NCBI GenBank assembly: GCA_021927905.1
Contig: BLLK01000062.1
Location: 1,922,001-1,986,000, forward strand
Origin: Chaetoceros tenuissimus
Lineage: Eukaryota > Bacillariophyta > Thalassiosirophyceae > Chaetocerotales > Chaetocerotaceae
Direction of reading: 5' to 3'
DNA: 64,000 bases
The notes under the pieces are model-generated. The model made no database searches. It saw nothing but the letters and a program-made list of their open reading frames with translations, and was not told the DNA's origin. Below are positions 30,331 through 40,253 of the stretch, in pieces (the stretch's first letter is position 1; every line of letters starts with the position of its first letter). Position numbers and translations under genes: made by a program.

Positions 30331-31911
30331 ATGACATCTAAGAAAGAGAATGAGATTATGGACAAAGCTATAATAAATGCAATTATGCAGGGTGATTACA
30401 CACCAGATAGGAACTCAATACTTCATCGCAAGCGAGAACAATTTCGTAGAAGGAACAGAAATGGACAACATTCCAAACTTGATGCCAACAAACGAGGTCG
30501 AATAGATCCTTTGGAGGAAGTCCTTGCATTCAAATATAAAAATCATTCATTGAGACTCTCTTGTAGCTCCATCGCAGCTATGGCTGGCTTTCATCCTTAC
30601 ACAAATTTGCCCAAGCTGTTGATTGACCTCGTGTATCAGGGTGTCAGTGGTCAGAGACTGTTACAGCATGATGCTAAACTGTTGGGAATTTCGTTAGTAT
30701 CTGAAGAAGAAAATTTAAAAGCTATTGCTGCAAAAGCAGGAGCGGCTGTAGAGAAAGCTGTAAAACAATCTCTGGAAGTTTCAAAAGGTAAAAAGAGCTT
30801 AAAATCAGTCCATGAGGCAAATATTATGAAAGAAAATATTGTAAAGGATATTCAAAAACAAAGCAAAAAGTTGACAAAGGCTGAAATCAATCAACTCATG
30901 GATGCAACAAGATATAATGTTAATACAGGATTTGGTAAGGATCATGAAGAAAATGCAATTGATTTGTACGAAAAGCAATGCGGCTGGAAAGTAGGATGTC
31001 GGAATGAAGATATGAAAATTTGGCGTTTCTTTAAAGATGAAAAGGGGGAAGTATATGCGAAAGGAAATGCAGTTTCCGTGGGCTCTCGAAATAAGGATGA
31101 TAGAACATCAATTCAAAAGAGCGAAAGTCACGAAATCATATCGCTGGATGACAGCGATGATGAAGATGAAAATGAGGGACCAAAGGGGACTTCTGAAAGC
31201 GACGCTATCGAGATTACGTCACAAAACACGATGGACAATTCTGTTACCAAGCCTCTGAAAGATCCGAAAGAACAAATCAAGGCAAAACAACAAAATGAAG
31301 GGAAATCTTTTTTCTATATCATGGGGGTCGCTGACGGGATTAGAGATGAAATGTTTTTGGATCACAGCAAAGTTTCAACTCAAACGAATGACGATGAATT
31401 TGGCGATGATAACTGGGATCTACGTCAAGTCATTATAGAAGTGAAGCACAGAATGAAAAAAGCTTTTCTTCCACCGCCATTATATGATCAAATACAGACT
31501 GTAATATATTGTATGATGTATGGTACGACTGAGGGTGAACTTGTACAAGTAGTCAAGAGCAAAGAAAAGCCAAAAAGTGCGTCTAAAGATGACAAGCAAA
31601 ACGTGACTGAAGACTCTTTCAACAAGAAAGAAGGAGCATCAGAAGCTCGCACTGAAATAACTAGTAGTAGGATATCTCTAGACGACGAAGTAATGCAACA
31701 TCGGCGACATTGGAGTGAAGTTGTTCTGCCTAGAGTGAAATCATTCGTTGAAGCTGTTTACACGATACGGAAAACGGATACCAAAAGATATCAATTACTT
31801 CAAACCAGTGCATCATTGCTTGACGACGATACCGAAGTGTGGAATATTCTCTTTAGAGAATGCCCATGGCTAAAAGATTGTGATATATCCTTTCATAGGT
31901 CAAGAACATGA
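30331..31911 (+). CDS. PD-(D/E)XK-like nuclease with SUMO-interacting motif (tentative)
   Basis: A 526-residue protein. Helical YNVNTGFGKDHEENAIDLYE resembles the N-terminal helix of lambda-exonuclease/YqaJ-type nucleases (G...E..A...Y). Much later comes FFYIMGVADGIRDE (candidate metal-binding Asp) and RQVIIEVKHRMKKAF, the E-x-K pair, followed by YDQIQTVIYCMMYG, the QxxxY-like helix of Cas4/RecB-type enzymes. Between them lies an acidic insertion containing EIISLDDSDDEDE, a classical hydrophobic-acidic SUMO-interaction pattern. The N-terminus is basic (HRKREQFRRRNRNG), suggesting nuclear or DNA-binding location. The order D...ExK...QxxxY supports a metal-dependent nuclease; substrate and pathway unknown. 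Confidence 0.6.
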   Translation: MTSKKENEIMDKAIINAIMQGDYTPDRNSILHRKREQFRRRNRNGQHSKLDANKRGRIDPLEEVLAFKYKNHSLRLSCSSIAAMAGFHPYTNLPKLLIDLVYQGVSGQRLLQHDAKLLGISLVSEEENLKAIAAKAGAAVEKAVKQSLEVSKGKKSLKSVHEANIMKENIVKDIQKQSKKLTKAEINQLMDATRYNVNTGFGKDHEENAIDLYEKQCGWKVGCRNEDMKIWRFFKDEKGEVYAKGNAVSVGSRNKDDRTSIQKSESHEIISLDDSDDEDENEGPKGTSESDAIEITSQNTMDNSVTKPLKDPKEQIKAKQQNEGKSFFYIMGVADGIRDEMFLDHSKVSTQTNDDEFGDDNWDLRQVIIEVKHRMKKAFLPPPLYDQIQTVIYCMMYGTTEGELVQVVKSKEKPKSASKDDKQNVTEDSFNKKEGASEARTEITSSRISLDDEVMQHRRHWSEVVLPRVKSFVEAVYTIRKTDTKRYQLLQTSASLLDDDTEVWNILFRECPWLKDCDISFHRSRT

Positions 31912-32003
31912 ATCATTGTAATGTTGTGTTCAAATGGATATGATAGAAGTTTTAGATCGCAAAATTGACTTGTTTTATAAATTTCTTATGTACGTTTTAA
32001 GAA

Positions 32004-33419
32004 TTAAGTATCCTTTGGTCCAATCATCTGTTCTGGTTTAATCCATTCGTCAAATTGTTCAGCTGTTAGGTATCCACTTTCTACTGCAGCTTCTTTCAGT
32101 GTCTGTCCCTTCTTGTGCGCAGTCTTAGCAATAATAGAAGCCTTATCATAGCCAATATAAGGGTTTAGAGCCGTTACCAACATCAAGGATCCATGAAGAA
32201 GCTGATCAATTCTGTCCATGTTTGGTTTAATACCTACAACACATTTATCAGTGAAGCATGTAGCAGCATCTCCAATGAGTCTAGCCGAATTTAATAAATT
32301 AGCTGTCATTACTGGCTTGAATACGTTCAACTCGAAGTGTCCCTGTGCTCCTCCAACTGTAATTGCTACATTGTTTCCCATTACTTGTGCGCACACCATG
32401 GTGATAGCTTCGCACTGTGTTGGATTAACCTTTCCTGGCATGATACTGCTGCCTGGTTCATTCTCAGGGAGTGCAATTTCCCCAAGACCACATCTTGGTC
32501 CGCTACCCAAAAGACGAATATCATTTGCAATCTTATTCAAACTGCATGCTACAGCGTTAAGTGCCCCAGACATTTCCACAAGAGAATCATGTCCAGCAAG
32601 AGATTCGAACTTATTTGGAGCAGTAACAAATGGCATGTTAGTCTCTTTCGCGATTTGAGCTGCAATTTTCTCGTCATATCCTTTGAGTGTATTCAATCCA
32701 GTTCCAACTGCTGTTCCTCCAAGAGCAAGTCTGTAAAGTGCTGGCAAAGCTGCATTGACTCTTTCGATACCATATTCTACTTGTTGAGCATATCCTCCAA
32801 ATTCTTGACCGAGGGTCAATGGAGTAGCATCCTGACAATGAGTACGACCAATCTTTACAATATCCTTGAATTCCTCGCTCTTCTCCTTTAATGCTTCAAG
32901 AAGAGTGGTCAGACCAGGAATTGTAGTCTCTACAACCATTTTTGCACAAGCAATATGCATAGCTGTAGGAAAGGAATCATTGGAACTTTGTCCCATATTG
33001 CAGTGATCATTAGGATGTACAAGTTTTGACCCAACTTCTCCACCGAGATGCATAGTTGCTCTGTTTGCAAGAACCTCGTTGACATTCATATTGGTCTGTG
33101 TTCCCGATCCAGTTTGATAGATTACAAGAGGAAAGTGTTCGTCCAAATCTCCTGCGACAACTTCATCAGCAGCCTTTACAATAGCATCTGCTACAGCAGC
33201 ATCCATCTTTCCTACAGATTTATTGTAAATTGCACAAGACTTTTTGATGATTGCCATTCCATACACAATTGGGAGAGGCATTCGCGACTCGGTTGAACCT
33301 ATTGGGAAGTTCATAATAGAACGTTGAGTTTGACATCCGTAAAGCTTTCCTGGTGGGATAGTGAGTTCACCCATACTATCCGATTCCACACGAGAAGGTA
33401 ATGCAGCAATATCAGCCAT
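32004..33419 (-). CDS. FUM: Fumarate hydratase, class II
   Basis: From the ATG at 33419 the protein is 471 residues, typical of class II fumarases. Family sites: [34 protein letters not shown], and the fumarase/aspartase signature [13 protein letters not shown] with its flexible catalytic Ser loop. It converts fumarate and malate in a homotetramer. The frame is open to 33572 but the extra 51 residues ([11 protein letters not shown]...) are low in similarity and not a clear mitochondrial leader, so the shorter, cytosolic form was chosen; a longer targeted form is possible. Class II identity is firm (no iron-sulphur cysteines). Confidence 0.93.
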   Translation of the reverse strand: MADIAALPSRVESDSMGELTIPPGKLYGCQTQRSIMNFPIGSTESRMPLPIVYGMAIIKKSCAIYNKSVGKMDAAVADAIVKAADEVVAGDLDEHFPLVIYQTGSGTQTNMNVNEVLANRATMHLGGEVGSKLVHPNDHCNMGQSSNDSFPTAMHIACAKMVVETTIPGLTTLLEALKEKSEEFKDIVKIGRTHCQDATPLTLGQEFGGYAQQVEYGIERVNAALPALYRLALGGTAVGTGLNTLKGYDEKIAAQIAKETNMPFVTAPNKFESLAGHDSLVEMSGALNAVACSLNKIANDIRLLGSGPRCGLGEIALPENEPGSSIMPGKVNPTQCEAITMVCAQVMGNNVAITVGGAQGHFELNVFKPVMTANLLNSARLIGDAATCFTDKCVVGIKPNMDRIDQLLHGSLMLVTALNPYIGYDKASIIAKTAHKKGQTLKEAAVESGYLTAEQFDEWIKPEQMIGPKDT

Positions 33420-33842
33420 GATTTCTGGTTTAGTAATTAAAATACTTTGATGTTGTCTTGAATAAAATGAAATGAGAACAGTGAAAAGATTAGAAAGATC
33501 TATTTGGGATAAAAGAAGATGAGACTGTGTGTGAAAATGAATGGTGGAAAATGTGAGAGGCTCATTCTCCAATGATGGGACTCAGAGTTTATTTCCTATT
33601 TCCTTTCTACTCCATAGAGATAGTATTCACACTTACATACTACTTATTTTCCAAGGAGGGTATTATTTTGTATTTTGATTGTTAGATGGTTGACACAAAT
33701 AAACCCTACCGTATTTGTACCTCCCTATTCTTGATGATATAGTATTTAGTGCTTTACTTTCTCGAGATAATTTTATTTTGAAAGCACAAGTTGAACGGAG
33801 TGCCGATAGAAGAAACTAGAAAGCAAAACGAGAAGGTGTAAA

Positions 33843-34913
33843 ATGAGTAGCAAACAAGCATCATCAGATGATACTGCGATATCGTCGAATTCTTCAAATA
33901 ATAACAACAATCCGAGTAATACAAAAGACGAAAAGGGAAATAATAGTTCTACAAATGTGAATTTCGAAGAAATATTCAAACCAGATACATCAGAATGGAG
34001 ACCTCTTAACTTATTTAATATTGCCATCAAGAATTCTCCAAGACTCATTGGTTGGAATGACGATGAATTCAGGGAAGTGTTGGAGGAACATAGGAAACGA
34101 GTCAAGGAAGACCCAACTATACCCAATTTAGAAGAAACAGGTTTTGGATTTACAGAAATTCTAACCAAGAACTTAAAAGATATTCTATACAAACAAGTGA
34201 ATGATGATCTCAAGAGTGATTTGAAGAAGCTAGAGGAAACTGCTGTATCTTCTACATCTTTGGAAGATGACAAAGAGAAGAAATTCGACGTTAGAGAAAT
34301 GAAGGTTTATAAGAACATACTTTCCAGTGTGAAATATCAACGTGATTTGTATATCATGGGGGAAGATTACGCGGAAACGCGGAGAATAGAAAGGCGAGAA
34401 GAATTAGAACGAGAAGAACGAATGAAAGCTTTACTTGATGATAATGAAGATGATGATATTGTATTGGATAGGTATTTGTATTCCGAAAAACCTTCGTATC
34501 AGAAATATCTTGGATTGAATCCAATAGTGAATGCCAAGTCCCTTGGAAGCACGCAATTGAATGGTATATTCGAGTCGTTTATTCCTTCGCGAACAATGCA
34601 TAATGCTTTATTACCAACAGTTTTATGGACAATTTCACCACCTTCAAAGTATAATCCAGATGGTGGTCCATTACGCTACAAACTAAATCGTAGTGTATGT
34701 GCTTTGATACCACTGAGTCAAAATTTATTAGATCAAACAATGAAGCAAAGTATTCTTTGGGTTTTGAAAGATGAAAATTTTCGGGAATCAGTGAAAGGTA
34801 GTAGTAGAAATTTCCTTAATGCTACCGATACTACTGATGGATCAGCCAATGACGAGGATCAGAGCAATGCTGGACGTGTCGTGACAACCAAGACTGTGAG
34901 AATTTTTAGTTAG
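33843..34913 (+). CDS. Hypothetical charged protein
   Basis: A 356-residue protein. The first 40 residues are Ser/Asn-rich and disordered (SSNSSNNNNNPSN). Conserved-looking parts are FKPDTSEWRPLNLFNIAIKN, a long charged helix (TRRIERREELEREERMKALL) and a C-terminal globular segment IPSRTMHNALLPTVLWTI. No signal peptide or membrane span. No family recognised. Confidence 0.6.
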   Translation: MSSKQASSDDTAISSNSSNNNNNPSNTKDEKGNNSSTNVNFEEIFKPDTSEWRPLNLFNIAIKNSPRLIGWNDDEFREVLEEHRKRVKEDPTIPNLEETGFGFTEILTKNLKDILYKQVNDDLKSDLKKLEETAVSSTSLEDDKEKKFDVREMKVYKNILSSVKYQRDLYIMGEDYAETRRIERREELEREERMKALLDDNEDDDIVLDRYLYSEKPSYQKYLGLNPIVNAKSLGSTQLNGIFESFIPSRTMHNALLPTVLWTISPPSKYNPDGGPLRYKLNRSVCALIPLSQNLLDQTMKQSILWVLKDENFRESVKGSSRNFLNATDTTDGSANDEDQSNAGRVVTTKTVRIFS

Positions 34914-35302
34914 CTTTGGATCTAATGCTTCTGAAGTTAGTTTTTGATTGAGAACATACGGATCGCTGTAATTGAATGTATATAACTTGACTATAAATGT
35001 ATCTATACCATAGTTTCTGCAAGGAACTGCACCATTGCTAATCATTATTATCATTATTTGTGAACTATATTCCCCTTTTTCCAATGACATGATAATTAAT
35101 GATGTCATAGACAGTGTTGTAGGAGAATGAATTGCTCATGGTCGGATCCTTCATCCATCAGCGGCAAGGTGGTACGCACTTCGCGACTTGACTGCTGCTA
35201 CTGTAGTTTGACCTGCACAAAAGATACAAAGATCTCCAATACAAAAGTTCCAAATTGTAACATAAAAACTAACTATTTCGGATATTAAAGTTAGCCCAAA
35301 CC
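34914..35302. other. Intergenic stretch before xylose isomerase
   Basis: About 390 bp, with the presumed promoter of the xylose isomerase gene. Nothing distinct. Confidence 0.4.
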
Positions 35303-36825
35303 ATGAGTTTTGCACCTACTTCTAGCTCTTCAGAGCAACCATCAAAGAAGCAGAAGAAATCCGATGGTGAATTCTTCCCTAATGTCCCAAAGATCGAATA
35401 CAAAGGTGAAGACTCTAAAGATCCGCTCTCCTACAGATTTTACAATCCAGAAGAGGAAATTATGGGAAAGAAAATGAAAGACTGGCTTCGTTTCTCTGTG
35501 TGTTACTGGCATACCTTCCGTGGGAAAGGTGCAGATCCTTTTGGGTTCCCTACAATGAAAAGGCACTACGATGACGAGTCTGATTCAATGGAGAATGCCA
35601 AGAGACGTGCAGATGCTGCCTTTGAATTGTTCACAAAACTTGGGGTTGAGTACTATACTTTTCATGACAGAGACATTGCTCCAGAGGGGAAAACTCTTGA
35701 GGAGTCAAACAAGAATCTTGACGAAATGGTAGACTACTTGATGGAGCTACAAAAGAAGACTGGAGTGAAACTCCTTTGGGGGACTCAAAACTTGTTCAGC
35801 AATCCTCGTTATATGAATGGTGCATTTACAAATCCTGATGCTCATGTGCTAGCTTATGCTTGCTCTCAAGTGAAGAAAGTTCTTGACATAAACCATAAAT
35901 TAGGAGGAGAAAACTTGGTCTTTTGGGGAGGAAGAGGTATGTGTTATTCGTTATATTAATACATGATGCAATTGTTTTTGTGATCTCACTCAAATATTGT
36001 AAGAGGGATACCAGTCCATTTTGAACACTGACATCAAGAGAGAGTGCGATCATATGGCTACAGTATTCAAGATGGCATTGAAGTATAAGCAGGAAAATAA
36101 CATGACTGCGCAATTCTTAATCGAACCGAAGCCAAGAGAGCCAACGAAGCATCAATATGATTATGATGCACAGACTACAATTGCATTTCTTCATACATAT
36201 GGATTAGAGAAGGATTTCAAGTTGAATATTGAACCAAATCATACTACTCTCGCAGGGCATGACTTTGAACACGATTGTATTATCTCTAGTAAGTATGGTA
36301 TGCTAGGTAGTATTGATGCTAATACTGGAGATCCTCTCTTGGGTTGGGATACTGATCAATTTGTAAGTTTTACTTGTTTCTTTTGTATTTGACAACTCTT
36401 TCTAGATAATTTACTCACTCTTGATCCTTTCTTTGAATAATTTGCAGCCTTCCGACCCCAAGAAGGCAGCTCTTGTCATGGGCGCTGTAATTGATCAAGG
36501 AGGACTTGGTTCGGGAGGTTTGAACTTTGACTGTAAAGTGAGAAGAGAATCTACCGATGATGTTGATTTGTTCATCGGTCATGTTGGGGCTATGGATACC
36601 TATGCCAGAGCTCTTCGTATCGCTGCAAAGATTAGAGAAGAGGGAACACTTCCAGGTATGATCAAAGAGAGATATTCTTCTTTTGACAGTGGATTCGGGA
36701 AGAAGGTTGAGGAAGGCACTGCTACATTGGAAGACTGTGAAAAATACATTCAAGAGAATGGGGAACCTGAACAACGCTCAGGAAAGCAAGAGCTGTATGA
36801 AATGATCTTGAATCATTATGTATGA
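35303..36825 (+). CDS. xylA: Xylose isomerase
   Basis: Three exons, 35303-35936, 36004-36362 and 36448-36825, introns of 67 bp (GTATGT...TAAG) and 85 bp (GTAAGT...GCAG), phases consistent; 456 residues. Class II xylose isomerase landmarks are in order: [26 protein letters not shown] with the catalytic His, [29 protein letters not shown] (across splice 1), [15 protein letters not shown] with metal-binding Glu, LAGHDFEHD, and after splice 2 [13 protein letters not shown]. It interconverts xylose and xylulose with two divalent metals. No signal peptide, so cytosolic; the N-terminal 25 residues ([13 protein letters not shown]) look disordered. Eukaryotic xylose isomerases are patchy and often of bacterial ancestry; introns show it is settled in the nuclear genome. 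Confidence 0.95.
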
Positions 36826-36929
36826 GTCAGTCTCATATTCTACTAATGTTGTTAATGCTGTGAAATATGAACAGGAAATGAGAAAAAGCTAGTTATCAAT
36901 ATGATATAATAAGATGCAAATAATCTATT

Positions 36930-38900
36930 TTATGATTGGAACATTTGCGTCTGTTTCTTGAATAATTCCACTGCAAATTCAAATAAACTAATGTCGAGGT
37001 TATTTCGACCTGCCAGATCATTCCAGACTGGAGAGTTTTCTACAATCTTTGGGTGCGATTGTGCTTGAGCTGCGAAGCTCGCCATTACTTTGTTCTCGCA
37101 ACCATTCTCTTTGGATGTTCCAAGTTCAAAGTACTTCTCAAACCTATGATAGCTTTCACTGTACTCGCTAGATAATCCAATAATGCATTTCTTCTCTAGA
37201 AATTGTTTTGCTTCGTTCACATCGTCAATTGTAACAGTTCCACCTTCTAATTTCCCGACAATACTTCTAATCATCCAATTACTCTCCACTTTATCACTTG
37301 TCACATATTGTTCGATGGACATTTTACTTATTTCTTCATTGAAAGAATTCTCATGAGAAGCATCCTTCAGATAATAAAATAATGATACAGCTCTTTCGAT
37401 AGGATGCCTTATCAAGGCAAAACAGCGTCCTTGATTCCTTGGCGGATGAAAGATTTCTCTAACTTCGTATATTCTCGAGGCTACTACGAAGTCTACTAGT
37501 CCGCTTCCCACCACGTCCAAATCAATTGCTCTTTGGATACCTGCTTTTGTTCGTAGTTCCACATTGACGTACTTTTCTCCTGGATAAGGTTCAAAGACTT
37601 GTAAGAACGGCGCAGTTGCAGTTCCACCGATAGCACCCTTGTTTCCTGCAGCAACTAGATGATGACATTTTGCCAAAATATTTTCAAGTGAAGTTGCAGC
37701 TGTTCGTGGGATGTACCAAAAGAATGGAACATCTATTCCTGGAACGAATGGCTTATCCAAGTCTGCAAATTTGTACTTCAATGGTGAAATCGGTCCAGTG
37801 GGTTCTATTACGGTCTCTTTTTCCTGTACAACATCATCCTTTGTTGGTTTGAGAGTATACTTGTCATTATTTTCCTCGTGATTATTCGAATATGCAGTCG
37901 TTTCGGTGTCTTGGAATTCCTCTTCATCTGGTTGAGTAGGCTGCGGAGGCGGTGTCTTCTTCTTTTTGTTTTTATGGAATGGGTCATAAAAGTTTTTATC
38001 TTGAGTAGGTTTAACTGGTTTCTCTTCCAAATCATCCCCCCATGGGTCAAATGTTGAAGAATCTATTGACAGCAAATCTTGCTTTTTATCTACAATATAT
38101 TCTGGATGTGTTGATTGCTCCTTTTCCTTTTGAAATTGCTTGTCATATTCTGAACTTCCGGGAGACTTCATAATTTCTTCATTACTCTCTTCATCTTTTA
38201 TATCTGCAGTCTTGTTATCTACTTCTTCGACAATTGTGTAGTCCGACGCACCAAACAAGTCGCCTGTATTTTCATTGTCTTCAGATGCATGTTTGTCCAA
38301 TGGCAATGACTCCTCTCCATCAAGAGGTGCTTCAAAGTTGACACCCATGTCTTCAATTATGGTTCCATCTGGGATGCCTACTGGAGTCATTTTCTCTCCA
38401 TCGCTATCTTGATCACTAGTCTTGTCACTAAATACTTTATCTTTGTTGTCTTTGTCTGTTGTAACTTTTTCTTCGCCATCGTCTACCTCTTCTTCCCCAT
38501 CTATAAAATCTTCCTCCGTGACAATGATACTATCCTCTTCGTCTTGATTCATGGATGTGTCTACAGGAATTTCATCGCCGAATCCAGCATGATAACCATT
38601 CTCATCAATCAGTTCACTTCCATATGGCTGTAAATTACTTTCATATACTGGTCCTTCATTCCCCTTCCAGAAGCTTCCAACACGTTCTCCTTTCATTGCA
38701 ATCAATGACAATGCACACAAACCACCAACTATGCAAATCATTTTCTTATTACATTTCTTTTCTTCTGCAGGATCTTGAGTTCGAACGGTGAGAGGGGCGA
38801 GATCTTCTTCATCAGAGTATTGAGTTCGAAATATGGAATCGTACGCTTCGTCTTCATTATTGAATCGATCAATTTGGTCGAAATTCACATTTCGCGACAT
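36930..38900 (-). CDS. Type II membrane sulfotransferase-like protein A
   Basis: A 656-residue protein. A cytosolic acidic tail is followed by one membrane span near residue 55 (MICIVGGLCALSLIAM), then about 330 residues of acidic low-complexity stalk, then a C-terminal domain of the sulfotransferase type: FFWYIPRTAATSLENILAKC is placed like the 5'-phosphosulfate loop, and RCFALIRHPIERAVSLFYYL like the 3'-phosphate-binding Arg/Ser segment. The layout is that of Golgi carbohydrate sulfotransferases. Activity is inferred; the first loop is not a textbook PKTGTT. A paralogue lies head to head at 40254. Confidence 0.72.
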   Translation of the reverse strand: MSRNVNFDQIDRFNNEDEAYDSIFRTQYSDEEDLAPLTVRTQDPAEEKKCNKKMICIVGGLCALSLIAMKGERVGSFWKGNEGPVYESNLQPYGSELIDENGYHAGFGDEIPVDTSMNQDEEDSIIVTEEDFIDGEEEVDDGEEKVTTDKDNKDKVFSDKTSDQDSDGEKMTPVGIPDGTIIEDMGVNFEAPLDGEESLPLDKHASEDNENTGDLFGASDYTIVEEVDNKTADIKDEESNEEIMKSPGSSEYDKQFQKEKEQSTHPEYIVDKKQDLLSIDSSTFDPWGDDLEEKPVKPTQDKNFYDPFHKNKKKKTPPPQPTQPDEEEFQDTETTAYSNNHEENNDKYTLKPTKDDVVQEKETVIEPTGPISPLKYKFADLDKPFVPGIDVPFFWYIPRTAATSLENILAKCHHLVAAGNKGAIGGTATAPFLQVFEPYPGEKYVNVELRTKAGIQRAIDLDVVGSGLVDFVVASRIYEVREIFHPPRNQGRCFALIRHPIERAVSLFYYLKDASHENSFNEEISKMSIEQYVTSDKVESNWMIRSIVGKLEGGTVTIDDVNEAKQFLEKKCIIGLSSEYSESYHRFEKYFELGTSKENGCENKVMASFAAQAQSHPKIVENSPVWNDLAGRNNLDISLFEFAVELFKKQTQMFQS

Positions 38901-40253
38901 ACTTATGAATTATGTTATAGTAATGGTTCTCTTATAGTTATGAATTCAAGCTTTGGGAGGTTTGTATGGGAAAAGAAGTATGTGATGAAGACGATCTCTG
39001 TGTATTCAGAATTAATTGCAGAAATACTCCGAAAAATGAGCTTTATTCTCCGAAAAAGACCTTTTTTGGCACAACAACTAGAGTAGACCTGACAACTTGC
39101 TTCCGGCGCGCCAAAAAAAATTCTCATGCCGGCTGTCGTAGTCAGATTTCACTTTTTAGCACGGTTTTGGAAAGCTCTCGACGAGAGCTTTCGATTGAGG
39201 TACTGTTCGAATCAATCCAATAGAAACTCGATGATTTATAATATAATAACTATATTTTTTTCCTGACCGAAAATCAGGATTTCCTGACTTATTTGGTTAC
39301 ATACATTTCCGTAACAAAGTGCTAAAAATAGGAGTAAAAATGCATTTTTTACTCCATTTGCGCTGTAATGCGTACTCTTTTGTATATTATTACTTGAAGT
39401 TGCTATTTGATGCATGATTATAAGTATGTTTATAATATATTATACTTCTATTCAAAAGCATTTGCCCTTCCTCTATATGTTGGCATGCATATCTCGACTG
39501 CCCGAGTTCCTAGTCTTTCACAGATTTTTGAATATTTTCAAAACCCACCCAACAAAGTTTAAATTATATGCAAAAGCATTTCAAAATGAGAGAAAGCTTT
39601 GATATTAGCTTTTACTTGAAATTATGATGGGGTTGATGATGGCTGATCATGATTTGAGAATCCAATTTGATCAAATAGCCCAAAATTTGTTCTTTTGACC
39701 AATGACCTCACACTGTTTTGAGCGAGTTATGCGTTAGTGTATGTCTGTTGTGTGCAACCACTGCCCAGTGGAGAACAAGTAGAAGTATATTTATGTATTT
39801 AATTGAATCATCGCATGGTATATCAAAGATATAAGCACCCTTCCTTACATTTCATAGAAAAGGATTAAGGCAACTCAAAATTTACAGTGATTAACGGATC
39901 ACACGTACTTCATCGTATGTACGGATGAGAATTTTCAATTATTTGGGAGCAGCAATTGATAGAAGTCAATTTTTATTGCAGAAATGGAAAGATCTCACTG
40001 AGACGAATCGATAGGTACCCATATGTACTGAGAAACTAAAATTGATGGAGAAAAAAATTGTTGAAGTTTATCGCGTAGCTAGTTAGGCGGATCCCAAAAT
40101 CCCGAAAACCAAATATGTAAGGCCACCAAATATGTCAGGTTTACTCTATGTACACATGAAAAAGCAATCTGAAGACATAGACTGTGTATTGTGGAGGGTC
40201 CAATACTTTATGCTAACGAACCAGTTCATTCATAAAGTAGTTTAGAAAGAATC
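38901..40253. promoter_or_regulatory. 1.35 kb divergent spacer between two sulfotransferase-like paralogues
   Basis: No credible gene. It must contain both promoters. It also holds a near-perfect 23-bp palindrome (39170-39192) and a short hairpin CCTGACCGAAAATCAGG just right of 39260. Confidence 0.5.
39170..39192. repeat. 23-bp palindrome
   Basis: Two 11-bp arms, GAAAGCTCTCG and CGAGAGCTTTC, are exact reverse complements separated by a single A. It lies in the spacer between divergent paralogous genes and could be a dimeric protein-binding site or a hairpin. Confidence 0.85.

Noticed and set aside
33420-33572. N-terminal extension of fumarase
   Set aside because: Not a convincing mitochondrial leader; family similarity starts after the ATG at 33419.
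38915-39223. Overlapping small frames on both strands right of the sulfotransferase-like gene
   Set aside because: No family similarity; likely part of the divergent spacer.
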